The translations under genes were made by a program, and so were the position numbers. This document shows positions 17,566-26,619 of a DNA stretch of 64,000 nucleotides, in pieces. The stretch comes from G016234445 sp964438865 (GTDB lineage Bacteria; Chloroflexota; Dehalococcoidia; Tepidiformales; Tepidiformaceae), in NCBI GenBank assembly GCA_964438865.1, contig CAYTMI010000002.1:219720-283719 (forward strand), read 5' to 3'. Positions within the stretch are counted from its first letter, which is position 1; every line of letters starts with the position of its first letter. Below the pieces are notes generated by a model. It was not told the DNA's origin. It did no database searches and saw only the letters and a program-made list of their open reading frames with translations.

Positions 17566-18476
17566 CACTCACCTACCTCGAAGTGGGTGAGCGCGCGGAA
17601 TTCCCTGTAGCGGGAGTCGACTTCGGCGCGGGTGAGCGCGAGAAGCCGGGAGGGACCGAGCCCTTCGACCTGGAACGAGGCGACCGTGGACCCGTAGATA
17701 ATCGCCTGGCGGATGGCGGCGGGAGTGACCGCCGCCACTGTGTCGAGGTAGCCCATGAAGCCGCCCGCAAATGCGTCCCCTGCCCCCGTCGGGTCAATCA
17801 CTTCTTCCAGCGGGTAGCCGGCGGCGACGAAGTAGTCTTCGTCACTGACGAAAGCGGCGCCGTATTCGCCGAGCTTCACGATGACGCCCTTTGGCCCGCC
17901 GGCGAGGAGGGCGCGGGCGGCGCGGGCGATGCTCGGGGTGCGCGCGAGTTCGCGGGCTTCGCTTTCGTTCAGGGAGACGAAGTCGGCGGCGCGAAAGGTG
18001 GCGTCAAGTTCGTCGCGGGCGCCGTCGATGAAGAACTTGATAGTGTCGACCATCGTCGCGCGGGGTGCCCGGAGGGCGTCGATAAGCTGGCGCTGGATGA
18101 CGGGGTCGCCCGCGGCGAGGAAGGCGGAGGTCGAATCCTCCCAGCCGGCGGGAAGCCGCGGCTGCCAGCCCGCGTTGACGCCAACTTCGGTGTAGATGGT
18201 GTCACGTGAGTTCATGTCGAAGTGATAGCGGCAGCCCCAGCGGCTGGTGACGCCGGGCTCGACCGTGAGGCCGGCGAGGTCGATGCGGCGGTCTTCGAAC
18301 TTGCGGCGGTGCTCGTCCGGGAAGTCGGCGCCGACGGCCGCGAGCAGACGAACCTCGGTGAAGAGGCTGGCGGCAAGGGCGGCGCAGGTCGCAGAGCCGC
18401 CGAGCTCGCCGGAGACCTTCGCGAACGGCGTCTCGATTTCGTCGATGGCGACCCAGCCGGCGACGAGGAGCGTCAT
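17565..18476 (-). CDS. PfkB-family kinase, candidate adenosine kinase
   Basis: 303 residues with the ribokinase/PfkB fold. The C-terminal signature IDPTGAGDAFAGGFMGYL holds the catalytic Asp and the anion hole; NESEARELAR and VIVKLGEYGA are also conserved. Family members phosphorylate sugars or nucleosides. Here it lies between mtnP and ahcY, whose reactions release adenine and adenosine, so adenosine is a reasonable substrate. That is inference from position: the N-terminal substrate lid does not by itself distinguish ribokinase from adenosine kinase. It overlaps mtnP and the GNAT gene by 4 bases or fewer. Confidence 0.82.
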   Translation of the reverse strand: MTLLVAGWVAIDEIETPFAKVSGELGGSATCAALAASLFTEVRLLAAVGADFPDEHRRKFEDRRIDLAGLTVEPGVTSRWGCRYHFDMNSRDTIYTEVGVNAGWQPRLPAGWEDSTSAFLAAGDPVIQRQLIDALRAPRATMVDTIKFFIDGARDELDATFRAADFVSLNESEARELARTPSIARAARALLAGGPKGVIVKLGEYGAAFVSDEDYFVAAGYPLEEVIDPTGAGDAFAGGFMGYLDTVAAVTPAAIRQAIIYGSTVASFQVEGLGPSRLLALTRAEVDSRYREFRALTHFEVGE

Positions 18477-19354
18477 TTCGCACCGCCATTCAGTCGGCGA
18501 GCGAGGATGGGACCGAGCCGCCGCCGGGCCTCTTCGCCGATGGCGGCGGGCGCCGTCACGAGGGCGGCGTCAAGCGTCGTCCCGCAGTTGCACGCGCTCT
18601 GGAGGCCGAGCATCCCAACGAGGCTGCGGACCGAGTCCTGGCCGCGGCGCACGTTCTCCCGGAGCACGCCGAAGACGGTCGCGGCATCCACGTCTCCGTG
18701 GCCGGTGTGCCAGGAGTCGTAGTCGGTGACGGTCGCGATAGTGGCGTAGCAAAGCTCGGCTTCGCGGGCGAGCTTCGCCTCGGGCAGGGCCGTCATCCCG
18801 ACGACGCTCGCGCCCCAGGCCCGGTACAGCTCGCTCTCGGCGCGGGTGCCGAAGGCGGGGCCTTCGATGACAACGTAGGCGCCGCCGTCGTGGGTGACGG
18901 CGTCCGAAGCCTCGCCCGCGTCGATCGCGAGCCGCCGCAGCGCAGGACAAAAGGGGTCGCCCATGCCGATGTGGGCAACGACGCCGTCACCGAAGAACGT
19001 CGGGGGCCGGCGGCCCGTGGTCCGGTCGATGAGCTGGTCGGGGACGACAAAGTCCCGGGGGCGGTAGTCTTCGCGCAGGCTTCCCACGGCAGAGACGGCG
19101 AGCACGCGCTCCACCCCCAGAGACTTGAGCGCCCAGAAGTTGGCGCGCTGGGGCAGTTCCGAAGGGAGCAGGCTGTGGTGCCGCCCGTGGCGAGCGAGAA
19201 AGGCGACGCGGCGGCCTTCGAGCGTCCCGACCTGGATGCTGTCGCTGGGTGGGCCGAAGGGGGTATCGACAGCGATTTCGTCGACATCCAGAAGCCCCGG
19301 CATCTCGTAGAAGCCGGACCCACCAAGGACCGCGAGGTCGACCGCTGGGCGCAC
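18473..19354 (-). CDS. mtnP: S-methyl-5'-thioadenosine phosphorylase
   Basis: 293 residues. It phosphorolyses methylthioadenosine to adenine and methylthioribose-1-phosphate. Motifs: LGGSGFYEMPGL at the N-terminus, the phosphate-binding FLARHGRHHSLLPSELPQRAN block, and VIEGPAFGTRAESELYRAWG with GMTALPEAKLAREAELCYAT, all typical of MTAP rather than purine nucleoside phosphorylase. The GTG start at 19354 is kept because the first strand follows at once. Its product is the substrate of the adjacent mtnA product. Confidence 0.93.
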   Translation of the reverse strand: MRPAVDLAVLGGSGFYEMPGLLDVDEIAVDTPFGPPSDSIQVGTLEGRRVAFLARHGRHHSLLPSELPQRANFWALKSLGVERVLAVSAVGSLREDYRPRDFVVPDQLIDRTTGRRPPTFFGDGVVAHIGMGDPFCPALRRLAIDAGEASDAVTHDGGAYVVIEGPAFGTRAESELYRAWGASVVGMTALPEAKLAREAELCYATIATVTDYDSWHTGHGDVDAATVFGVLRENVRRGQDSVRSLVGMLGLQSACNCGTTLDAALVTAPAAIGEEARRRLGPILARRLNGGAK

Positions 19355-19386
19355 GCGAATCCTCCTCCCTTGCGGGTATTGTCAGT

Positions 19387-20430
19387 TTACCGGGTGCGGT
19401 GTTCTTCTGGCGCGTCCTCCAGCGCTGCGATCGATTCGGCGTAGGGCGCCCGGGCGACGGCGCGTTCGCTGACGATGGCGGTGATGAGCGCGGCCGGGGT
19501 GACATCGAAGGCCGGGTTGAAGGCACGGATGCCCGCCGGCGACCAGCGAACGCCGGCAAACCCGCCTACTTCGGCTTCGGCGCGGAACTCGATGGGGATG
19601 GCGGACCCATCCGGGCAGGCGGGGTCGAAGGTGGTGGACGGGGCGACAATGTAGAAGGGGACGCCGTGCCGGGCGGCAGCGAGCGCCAGCCCATAGGTGC
19701 CCACCTTGTTGGCGGTGTCGCCGTTGGCGGCTATGCGGTCCGCGCCGGTGATGACGGCCTGCACGCGCCCGGAGGCGATGAGCGAGGCGGCGGCGGTGTC
19801 GGGCAGGAGCGTCGAGGGGATGCCCAGCTTCGTCAGTTCCCACATGGTCAGCCTCGCGCCCTGGAGCAGCGGGCGCGTCTCCGTCGCGTAGCAGTGCGAC
19901 AGGATCCCGGCTTCGTGGGCCACGCGAATCACGCCGAGGGCGGTGCCGATGCCGCCCGTCGCGAGGGCGCCAGTGTTGCAGTGGGTGAGGACGGCATCTC
20001 CGCGGTGGAGCAAGGAGACGCCGAGCGCGGCCATCGCGCGATCCTCGCTGGCGCGTTGCCGGGCAAAGTCGGCGGCGAAGTGCCAAAGCGCTCCGGCAGG
20101 TTCAGTGCCTGCCTCCGCAGCCACGTCGAGGGCGCGATTCACCCCTTTCGCGAGGTCCGCGGCCGTGGGCCGGGTGGCGATGATGGCCTCGGCAGCGTCC
20201 TGGAGCGTGGACGCGGTCGAACCGGGGACGGATGCTTCGACGGCCATCCCATAGGCCCCGATCAGGCCGAGGAGCGGCGCTCCCCGCACGCGCAGCGACC
20301 GGATGGCTTCGCAGACGGCATCGACGCCGGAGAGATGGACGTAGCGCTCGACGTCGGGGAGGAGCGTTTGGTCCAGCACCTCCAGCCGGCGGCCGGGAAG
20401 GACGCGCAACGGTTCGACTTCGGCAGCCAC
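19387..20430 (-). CDS. mtnA: S-methyl-5-thioribose-1-phosphate isomerase
   Basis: 347 residues. It opens methylthioribose-1-phosphate to methylthioribulose-1-phosphate, the second methionine-salvage step after mtnP. Family motifs: DQTLLPDVERYV and VRGAPLLGLIGAYG near residues 45-65, THCNTGALATGGIGTALGVI with the active-site Cys near residue 155, and ITGADRIAANGDTANKVGTY near 230-250. The GTG start follows a TACACT box by 6 bases. No mtnB, C or D is in the window, so the rest of the salvage route is elsewhere or different. Confidence 0.94.
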   Translation of the reverse strand: MAAEVEPLRVLPGRRLEVLDQTLLPDVERYVHLSGVDAVCEAIRSLRVRGAPLLGLIGAYGMAVEASVPGSTASTLQDAAEAIIATRPTAADLAKGVNRALDVAAEAGTEPAGALWHFAADFARQRASEDRAMAALGVSLLHRGDAVLTHCNTGALATGGIGTALGVIRVAHEAGILSHCYATETRPLLQGARLTMWELTKLGIPSTLLPDTAAASLIASGRVQAVITGADRIAANGDTANKVGTYGLALAAARHGVPFYIVAPSTTFDPACPDGSAIPIEFRAEAEVGGFAGVRWSPAGIRAFNPAFDVTPAALITAIVSERAVARAPYAESIAALEDAPEEHRTR

Positions 20431-20436
20431 CCGGGA

Positions 20437-20442
20437 AGTGTA
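20437..20442 (-). promoter_or_regulatory. TACACT -10 box, 6 bases before mtnA
   Basis: Minus-strand TACACT, six bases, then the GTG of mtnA. The spacing predicts a leaderless or nearly leaderless mRNA. It overlaps the 17-base gap after the MarR gene. Confidence 0.45.
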
Positions 20443-20447
20443 GCCGG

Positions 20448-20894
20448 TTAGTTGTCGCCAGATGAGTCGATCGACGCATCCACCGACTCGATGTCGCGCG
20501 TGACCGCCGGCAGCCGCGTTGGTTCGACGCCCGCGAAGAGGGTCGACACCTGGCGAAGGAGGGTTTCCTCCGCGGCGGCGGCGAGCTTCCTGCCGCTGTC
20601 GGTGAGTTCGAGGCGAACAGCCCGGCGGTCGTTCATATCCCGGAACCTGTGGACGTGCCCGGCCCGTTCGAGGCGGTCGAGGACGCCGGTGACGGTCTGG
20701 GATTGCTGGCTGAGGAAGGTCGCGACCAGGTTCGGCTGGGGCCGGTCGAAGGAACCGATCGCCACGAGCGTGAGCGCCTGGATGAAGGTTACGTCGTGGG
20801 CGCGCAGCAAACGGCGGTCGAGCTGCCGCACCAGGGCGTTCGTTGTCCGGTAGAGCCCCATCGCGAGCTGGAGTTCAGGTGTGTTGGCTTCCAT
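20448..20894 (-). CDS. MarR-family transcriptional regulator
   Basis: 148 residues with a winged helix-turn-helix. ALTLVAIGSFDRPQPNLVATFLSQQSQTVTGVLDRLERAGHVHR-type order is seen: helix 3-4 with QQSQTVTGVLDRLERAG as the recognition helix, then the wing RFRDMNDRRAVRLELTDSGR. MarR proteins are dimeric repressors that often answer to phenolic ligands. Target unknown; nearest genes are the LLM oxidoreductase upstream and mtnA downstream, all on the same strand. Confidence 0.88.
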   Translation of the reverse strand: MEANTPELQLAMGLYRTTNALVRQLDRRLLRAHDVTFIQALTLVAIGSFDRPQPNLVATFLSQQSQTVTGVLDRLERAGHVHRFRDMNDRRAVRLELTDSGRKLAAAAEETLLRQVSTLFAGVEPTRLPAVTRDIESVDASIDSSGDN

Positions 20895-20978
20895 TGGTCA
20901 CCGCTCCCCGGGGCACGAGTCTTTTCGCGCCGCTTTGTGCCCCTGCCAGTACAGCATACGAAACTCAGGCGATATTCG

Positions 20979-22007
20979 CTACCGGAATGCGTGGAATCGC
21001 GCGAGTACGTGCCGGGCGAACAGTTCGATGGACTCGTACGTCTCCCTCGGCGCCATTCCCGGGGGGATGCCCCACCAGTAGAGGTTCGTCACCGGAAGTT
21101 CCCGCACCACCCGCTCGATGATCTCCACGGCCCGGGCGGGCGTGACGACGATGTCGGGCGTCCGCGCGCGAATCTCTTCCGCGGAAGTGGGGATGGCGTC
21201 GAAGAGGCCCATCCCGGCTTCGGTGAACCACTTCGCATAGTTCTGCGCCCGGTGGAGGAGGTGGGGGGCGGCCTTCGCCCAGGCGGCGTCAGGGTCCTCG
21301 GCGATGAGCGCCCAGGGAAGGCTGAGGGCGATGCGGCGGGGGGCCGCCTGCTTACCCTGCTTCTCCAGTTCGTCGAGGTAGGCGGGGATGACGTTCGCGG
21401 CGGCAAGGAGGCCGTCGCCGATGCGCCCGGCCCGGCGGATGGCAGCCTCGGCGAAGCCACCCATCCAGAGGGGCATCGGGTCCTGCACGGGTTTCGGCGT
21501 GACATCGACGTTTTCGTAGCGGTAATAACGCCCTTCGAAGCTGAATGGGCCCAGCGCCCAGGCCCGGCGAATGACCTCGACTGCCTCGTCCATGCGGCGG
21601 GCGCGCGTGCGGCGGTCGATGCCGAAGCCAGCGAACTCCTCACCCTTGTAGCCGCCAGCCACACCGAGGTCCAGCCGGCCGCCGCTGATGGCGTCGACGG
21701 TAGCGGCGTCCTCGGCAACGCGGAGCGGGTCGTGGAGGGGGAGCAGGAGGACGTTGGTGCCCATGCGGACGCGCGTGGTGCGGGCGGCGATTGCGGCGCA
21801 AATGGGGAGGAGCGAGGGCGAGTAGCCGTCGTCGATGAAGTGGTGCTCGCTGGTCCAGATGTCGTCGAAGCCGAGGGTCTCGGCATAGGCGATGTGGTCG
21901 AGGGTGGCGGCGTAGAGGTCGCTCCAGGGGCGGCGCCACGGGCCCGGGTTACGGAAGTCGTACCAAACGCCGAAGCGGATTTCGCGTCCATCAATCAGTG
22001 CCGGCAT
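20979..22007 (-). CDS. LLM-class flavin-dependent oxidoreductase
   Basis: 342 residues with a luciferase-like TIM barrel. The N-terminus (IRFGVWYDFRNPG), the YAETLGFDDIWTSEHHF strand with the EHH signature, and GGRLDLGVAGGYKGEEFAGFGID are characteristic of F420- or FMN-dependent LLM enzymes. Whether it uses FMNH2 or F420 is not decided by sequence. Its start overlaps the end of apt by 17 bases, so the two are coupled. Substrate unknown. Confidence 0.88.
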   Translation of the reverse strand: MPALIDGREIRFGVWYDFRNPGPWRRPWSDLYAATLDHIAYAETLGFDDIWTSEHHFIDDGYSPSLLPICAAIAARTTRVRMGTNVLLLPLHDPLRVAEDAATVDAISGGRLDLGVAGGYKGEEFAGFGIDRRTRARRMDEAVEVIRRAWALGPFSFEGRYYRYENVDVTPKPVQDPMPLWMGGFAEAAIRRAGRIGDGLLAAANVIPAYLDELEKQGKQAAPRRIALSLPWALIAEDPDAAWAKAAPHLLHRAQNYAKWFTEAGMGLFDAIPTSAEEIRARTPDIVVTPARAVEIIERVVRELPVTNLYWWGIPPGMAPRETYESIELFARHVLARFHAFR

Positions 22008-22530
22008 CTGCTGCCTCCTGGTACTGGACGACGCTGAAGACGTCGTAGCCGTTCAGTTCCGCACGGCCGGCGAGGTCACGGAGTTCGACGACGAAGCCGA
22101 AGCCCGCCACGGTCCCGCGGATCAACTCCACCAGCTTGGCCGCTGCCCGGGCGGTCCCGCCAGTAGCAAGGAGGTCATCGACGATGTAGGCGCGGGTCCC
22201 CGGGGCGAAGGCGTCTTCGTGGATGTCGAGCTGGTTGGTGCCGTATTCAAGCGAGTATTCGACGGACATGCGCGCGGCCGGGAGCTTGCCGGGCTTGCGG
22301 ACGGGCACGAAGGGCAGCTCCATGCGGTTCGCCAGCGGCGCCCCGAAGAGAAAGCCGCGCGACTCGATGCCGACGATCGCGCCGGGGCGGCGGCGCTCTG
22401 CGTCTTCCTGGAGCGCGTCGAGGACGAACGCGAAGGCGGCCGGGTGGGAGAGCAGCGGCGTGATGTCGCGAAAAAGGATCCCCGGTTGAGGGAAGTCCGG
22501 GACGTCGCGGATGAGAGGTTTCAAGTCCAC
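21991..22530 (-). CDS. apt: Adenine phosphoribosyltransferase
   Basis: 179 residues. It converts adenine and PRPP to AMP, using the adenine that MtnP releases. The PRPP-binding motif is VDDLLATGGTARAA near residues 123-136; the N-terminus VDLKPLIRDVPDFPQPGILF is diagnostic. I start it at the GTG at 22530 because family members begin MDLK at this place; the frame is open much further upstream but runs through a hairpin. A TAGAAT box lies 7 bases before the GTG. Confidence 0.95.
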   Translation of the reverse strand: MDLKPLIRDVPDFPQPGILFRDITPLLSHPAAFAFVLDALQEDAERRRPGAIVGIESRGFLFGAPLANRMELPFVPVRKPGKLPAARMSVEYSLEYGTNQLDIHEDAFAPGTRAYIVDDLLATGGTARAAAKLVELIRGTVAGFGFVVELRDLAGRAELNGYDVFSVVQYQEAADAGTD

Positions 22531-22537
22531 GGCCCGG

Positions 22538-22543
22538 ATTCTA
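22538..22543 (-). promoter_or_regulatory. TAGAAT -10 box, 7 bases before apt
   Basis: Minus-strand TAGAAT followed by CCGGGCC and the GTG start of apt. It would open the apt-to-ahcY run with a leaderless mRNA. Confidence 0.5.
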
Positions 22544-22551
22544 CCCGAAAC

Positions 22552-22590
22552 GTCCCCTCCCACGGCGGGTCGCTGCCCGGGGGAGGGGAC
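22552..22590 (-). terminator. Hairpin between the DUF1501 gene and apt
   Basis: GTCCCCTCCC (22552-22561) and GGGAGGGGAC (22581-22590) are perfect 10-base inverted repeats with a 19-base loop. It lies 11 bases after the DUF1501 stop on the minus strand. The following T-tract is short (GTTTC), so termination may be weak. Confidence 0.45.
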
Positions 22591-22600
22591 GGGAGGGAAG

Positions 22601-23848
22601 TCAGGCGGCGCCGAGGAAGCTGAGCTGGGGCCATTGCTGGCCGAGGAGGATATCCGCCGGGGTGCCGAGCCAGCGTTCGATGACGGTGGCGTAGACGGAG
22701 CGGAAGTCGGTGGTGTAGGCGAGATTGCCGTTGTCGATGAGCTGGCTGAGCTTTGGCGCCTCACCGTAGAGGCCCTTCCGCACCTGGGCGCCAAGGGTGA
22801 AGACCTGGCTCGCCGAACCGTGGTCGGTGCCGCCGTTGCCGTTCTCCTGGACCCGGCGGCCGAATTCGCTCCAGGTCATGACGAGGACGTCGTTGGCCTT
22901 GCCCTGGGCTTCGAGGTCCTGGTAGAAGGCGGTCAGGCCCTGGTCGAGCGTCTCCATGAGGTCGTCGTGTTCGGCCTGCTGGTTGTTGTGGGTGTCGAAG
23001 CCGCCGAGGGTGATGTGTCCCACGCGCATGCCGAGGTTCCCGACAATCGTCTCTGCGAGCAGGGAGAGGCCGGAGCCGAAGGACGTCTTCGGGTAAGTGA
23101 CGGCGGGCTTGTAGGTCTGGGCCGCCTGAGCGAGGAGGCGCGATGATTCGACCGCGCTCTCGGCCGTGGTTTCGAGCAACACGCCGTAGGGTGAGTTGCC
23201 CGGGTACTGCTCGTAGAGCTTCATCACAGTCGCGGTGCGGGGGTCGTTGGCGGCGGCGGGTTTCCCGGCGACCTTGAACCCATAGTCCGTGGGGTCGGCG
23301 ACAGAGGGGATAGAGATCGTCTCCGTCCGCATCTCCGGTGGGGTGGAACTGCCGACGTTGAACCCGAGGAAGGGGTCGTGCTGTTCGCTTTCGAGCTTCT
23401 CCAGGGTGCGGCCGAGCCAGCCGTCCTGGAGCGCCCCTTTGGGGTCGCCAGACTGCCAGATGGCCATGGACTTGAAGTGACTGTAGTTCTGTTCCGGGTA
23501 GCCGACGCCCTGGACCACGGCCATGTGGCCCTTGTCCCAGAGACCCTTGAGGCCGGTGAGCTTCGGGTGGAGGAAGAAGCCGTCCTGGAGGGGCAGGGCA
23601 AGCTCTTCGTTCACGCCAAGGACCTTGCGGGCCGACTTGTAGTTGGGGTCGGTCGCGGGGATGACGGTGGCGAGGCCGTCGTTGCCGCCCGCAAGCTGGA
23701 CGACGACGAGGATCTTGCCGTTGTTGGGGGCGACGTAGGCCGGGTTCTGCTGGGCGAAAGCGAGGCTGCCCTTGAGCAGCGAGTTCGCGGTGGTCCCGAT
23801 GCTGACGAGGGCGACGCCGCCCTTGACGAAGTCTCTGCGTGAAAGCAT
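22601..23848 (-). CDS. DUF1501 protein, Tat-exported
   Basis: 415 residues. The N-terminus MLSRRDFVKGGVALVSIGTT has a twin-arginine motif (RRDF) and a hydrophobic stretch, so export in folded form is likely. DUF1501 proteins are distant members of the alkaline-phosphatase/sulfatase superfamily and are nearly always encoded beside a DUF1800 protein, as here. Features: VVVQLAGGNDGLATVIPATDP near residue 50, a central HITLGGFDTHNNQ with potential metal ligands, and VLVMTWSEFGRRVQENGNGGTDHG near residue 325. No catalytic function is established. It is 11 bases downstream of the DUF1800 gene. Confidence 0.88.
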   Translation of the reverse strand: MLSRRDFVKGGVALVSIGTTANSLLKGSLAFAQQNPAYVAPNNGKILVVVQLAGGNDGLATVIPATDPNYKSARKVLGVNEELALPLQDGFFLHPKLTGLKGLWDKGHMAVVQGVGYPEQNYSHFKSMAIWQSGDPKGALQDGWLGRTLEKLESEQHDPFLGFNVGSSTPPEMRTETISIPSVADPTDYGFKVAGKPAAANDPRTATVMKLYEQYPGNSPYGVLLETTAESAVESSRLLAQAAQTYKPAVTYPKTSFGSGLSLLAETIVGNLGMRVGHITLGGFDTHNNQQAEHDDLMETLDQGLTAFYQDLEAQGKANDVLVMTWSEFGRRVQENGNGGTDHGSASQVFTLGAQVRKGLYGEAPKLSQLIDNGNLAYTTDFRSVYATVIERWLGTPADILLGQQWPQLSFLGAA

Positions 23849-23859
23849 GGCGCTCCTCC

Positions 23860-25500
23860 TCAGGTGAGCTGGTATTCGGGGCTGGCGAGGACGAGGTAGG
23901 CGACCCCCGCAGCGCGTTCGTCGACGTTCTTCACGCCCCGTGCGTATTCATAGATGGCCTGGCGGGTGGCGTCGGTGACGTTGCTGTCGACCAGGCGGTC
24001 AAGGGCAACGTCGACCATCTGCTCGGGCGAGGCTGCCGCGGCAAGCACCGGGATCTTGATTGGCCGGCCGCGCGGGAAGAGGAACGAGTCGAGGTAGTTC
24101 ATCCGGGCGAAGAAGGTGCTGGAGGAGAGCCAGGTTTCGCCGCCGGGCCAACCCGCCACGCTGGGCGGTTCGAAAAGAACCTGGTCCATGCCGCGGAAGC
24201 TGTCGGCCTGGCGGGCGTTCGGCCCACCGGCCCCGCTCGCCTGGATGGTCGCGAGGTCAAGTTCGAGGCCGCGGATCGCCCCGGCAACGAACTCAATAGG
24301 GCCCCGGACGAAGCCACGGTACGAGGCCTCGGAGTAGAACTCGTCGCTGATGAGGACCTCCCGCACCACATCCCTTACCTGGTGGCCGCTGCTATCCCAC
24401 ACCTTCACCAGGCGGTCGGTGGTGCGTGCGTCCGGGTTGTAGTTGGCAAACTCCATGAACAGGCGGGTGCAGATGTACCGGCCGGTGGCGGGCTGACTCA
24501 TGATGATGTCGACGATGTCGTCGCCGTCCCAGGTGCCGGTCTTGCCGAGGAACGTCTTGGCGCCGGAGTCGTGGAAGCGCTGCTGAACGTAGAACTTCGG
24601 TTCCCAGGCGGCGTAGGCCTGGTCGAGCAGCTTGCGGCGCTCCTCCTCGGTCAGGTTCGCTTTCGGCTCCGCGGGCCGCTCTGGCATCGTGACGCGCCAG
24701 CCGGTGAAGGCACGGGCGCTCTCGCGGACGTCCGTCTCGGTGTAATTGCCGACGCCCATGGAGAAGAGCTCCATGAGTTCGCGGGCGTAGTTTTCGTTGG
24801 GGTGTTCCTTCGTGCTCTCCGCCGTGTCGAGGTAGAACAGCATGGCCGGGTCTTTGCTGACGGCCTTGAGGAGATCGTCGTACTTCGGCAGGGGGTTTTC
24901 GCGAAAAAGCGCGTTCTGGATGAGCATGAGCTTGAAGCGCTGGCCGCCGATCTTGCTGACCTGGGTGGTGAGCAGCCCGTGCCAGATGAAGGTCATCCGC
25001 TCTTCGAGGGGCCGGGCGGTGTAGACCATCCGGGTGATCCACCAGCGGTTGCCGTCGCCCGGCTTCATGGTCGAGAGGTCGGCGAGGCCGGCAGACTGGA
25101 TGCGGGCTTCGAGGCCCGAGTTGTCGATGGCCTGGAAGTTGAGGAGCCGGTCGGCGGCGTCTTCGCGGCCGAGCTTCGCGAATGCATCGATCTCGGCGGG
25201 GGTGCCGCCAAAGCCGGCTCGGCGGAGGAGGTGGGCGGCGCGGCGCCTGGGGTCGGCGATCTGTTTCGCTGAGAGGTCCGGGGTCGCAGTGGCGCTGGCG
25301 CGGGAGGTCCCGGCCACGGCATCCGCTCCGGTGGAGGCTTCGTCGTCGGCGCCGCCTCCCCGGCGGGCTACGCCGACAATGACGGCCGCGGTGCCGGCGG
25401 CAGCGGCGGTCGCAGTCCCGGCAAGGATGGCGCGGCGGGTTGCCGGGCGATCCCAAAACGGAACGTGGGGTGGGACGACTGGTCTTTCGTCTTCGGGCAT
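23860..25500 (-). CDS. DUF1800 protein, exported
   Basis: 546 residues from the ATG at 25500; a TTG at 25515 is also possible. A basic N-terminus and a hydrophobic stretch (AILAGTATAAAAGTAAVIVG) with RPATRRAIL before it suggest a Tat-like export signal. The body matches the DUF1800 family: HLLRRAGFGGTPAEIDAF near residue 90, MTFIWHGLLTTQVSKIG, the NENYARELMELFSMGVGNYTE block, and PPSVAGWPGGETWLSSS near residue 450. Its partner is the DUF1501 protein. The pair is common in planctomycetes, Chloroflexota and proteobacteria and is of unknown function. Confidence 0.88.
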   Translation of the reverse strand: MPEDERPVVPPHVPFWDRPATRRAILAGTATAAAAGTAAVIVGVARRGGGADDEASTGADAVAGTSRASATATPDLSAKQIADPRRRAAHLLRRAGFGGTPAEIDAFAKLGREDAADRLLNFQAIDNSGLEARIQSAGLADLSTMKPGDGNRWWITRMVYTARPLEERMTFIWHGLLTTQVSKIGGQRFKLMLIQNALFRENPLPKYDDLLKAVSKDPAMLFYLDTAESTKEHPNENYARELMELFSMGVGNYTETDVRESARAFTGWRVTMPERPAEPKANLTEEERRKLLDQAYAAWEPKFYVQQRFHDSGAKTFLGKTGTWDGDDIVDIIMSQPATGRYICTRLFMEFANYNPDARTTDRLVKVWDSSGHQVRDVVREVLISDEFYSEASYRGFVRGPIEFVAGAIRGLELDLATIQASGAGGPNARQADSFRGMDQVLFEPPSVAGWPGGETWLSSSTFFARMNYLDSFLFPRGRPIKIPVLAAAASPEQMVDVALDRLVDSNVTDATRQAIYEYARGVKNVDERAAGVAYLVLASPEYQLT

Positions 25501-25698
25501 CTGTGGGTGCTCCAAAGCCCCCGTTTGGCCGGGGGTTCTGCCATCCTATGGCGGGGGACAGGCCGGAGGTGACGCGATCGTCGCGCGACGGCGTCGTTTC
25601 CGCCGGATCTTTACCGTTCGTACACGGAAGGCGGGGGCAACCTCCACCGGCGGGAGTCACTTCCGGCGGGGCGGCGGCCATCTCAGGGCGAGGTACTC

Positions 25699-25950
25699 AT
25701 GGCGGGCAACAGGCGCGGGTTCACCAGGGAGCGTCACGCCGGGACGAAGGTCGCGGCGACGTTGCTCGCGGTCGCGGGGTTTGCCGCTGCGTGGGCTTCC
25801 TTCGCGGCGAGCCACGATCAGCCGCCAGCCGCGCCCGCAGGCGAACCCACCCCGGCCGCGACAACGACAGCGACGGCTTCGGCCGCCGCCGGCACGACGC
25901 CCGCCCCCACCGCGGCGCCCACCCGCGCCCGCCGAAGCAGGGGTTCCTAG
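25699..25950 (+). CDS. Small Pro/Thr/Ala-rich single-pass membrane peptide, copy 1
   Basis: 83 residues: a basic head (NRRGFTRERHAGTK), one membrane span (about residues 20-38), then about 35 residues of Thr/Pro/Ala low complexity (TPAATTTATASAAAG...), ending with the basic tail RARRSRGS. Its stop shares a base with the GTG of the following haem membrane protein, so the two are translationally coupled. A second peptide of the same plan precedes the paralogous membrane gene at 26900. The role is unknown; a small partner subunit is a fair guess. Confidence 0.6.
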   Translation: MAGNRRGFTRERHAGTKVAATLLAVAGFAAAWASFAASHDQPPAAPAGEPTPAATTTATASAAAGTTPAPTAAPTRARRSRGS

Positions 25951-26579
25951 TGACCTGGAAGCTCGGTGGCTTCGTCGGGATGGTGCTGCTCGGCGCGATC
26001 GTTGTCGCCCGGCTGCTGCAGGACCCGGACGCGGGGACCGCCAGCTGGGATGCGTCCCGGGCTGCCGGGTTCGCGAGCTACCTGCTCCTCTGGGCATCGG
26101 TGGTAACTGGGGTGGCCATTCACATGCGGTTCCGGGCGGTGGGCGGGCCACCGACGGTGCTGCTCGAAGTGCACCGGGTGGCGTCGGTGCTGGCGCTGTC
26201 TTTCGTCGCCGCCCACGTCCTCGGGCTGCTGGTGGACCCGGTCGTGCGCTTCTCGGTGCTCGACGCCGTCGCTCCGTTCACCAGCGGCTACCGGCCGCTC
26301 CAGGTGGGCATGGGCGCCATCGCCCAGTGGCTGCTGGTGGCCGTGCTCGCGACGACGGCCGCGGCCGCGAGACTCCCCTACGCAGCCTGGCGGCGGGTCC
26401 ACTTCCTCAGCTTCCCCTGCTACGCACTTGCCCTCGTCCACGGCATCACCAGCGGCACCAGCACGGGCGACAGCCTGGCGCTGGCCCTTTACACCGGCAC
26501 GGCGGCCGGGGTAGCGGCCGTGCTGGTGGTCCGGGTCGCCGGGCGGGGATGGGTGACGGCGGGGGAGACCGCGGGATAG
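25950..26579 (+). CDS. Ferric-reductase-like haem membrane protein, copy 1
   Basis: 209 residues with about six hydrophobic segments. Two His pairs lie on successive spans: H75/H89 (EVHRVASVLALSFVAAHVLG) and H151/H164 (RVHFLSFPCYALALVHGI). Spacings of 13-14 residues on two helices are the ligand pattern for two stacked b-haems in ferric-reductase-like domains. No FAD or NAD(P) domain is present, so an electron partner must be separate. The GTG start is at 25950, overlapping the peptide stop. A paralogue at 26900 has every His at the same position minus four. Likely role: electron transfer across the membrane; donor and acceptor unknown. Confidence 0.75.
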   Translation: MTWKLGGFVGMVLLGAIVVARLLQDPDAGTASWDASRAAGFASYLLLWASVVTGVAIHMRFRAVGGPPTVLLEVHRVASVLALSFVAAHVLGLLVDPVVRFSVLDAVAPFTSGYRPLQVGMGAIAQWLLVAVLATTAAAARLPYAAWRRVHFLSFPCYALALVHGITSGTSTGDSLALALYTGTAAGVAAVLVVRVAGRGWVTAGETAG

Positions 26580-26619
26580 GGCGTTCGACCCTGTGCTTCC
26601 TCGCCCGCACAATCGACGG

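Noticed and set aside
23839..25272. A 477-codon plus-strand frame
   Set aside because: Antisense to the DUF1800 gene, which has a signal sequence and conserved blocks.
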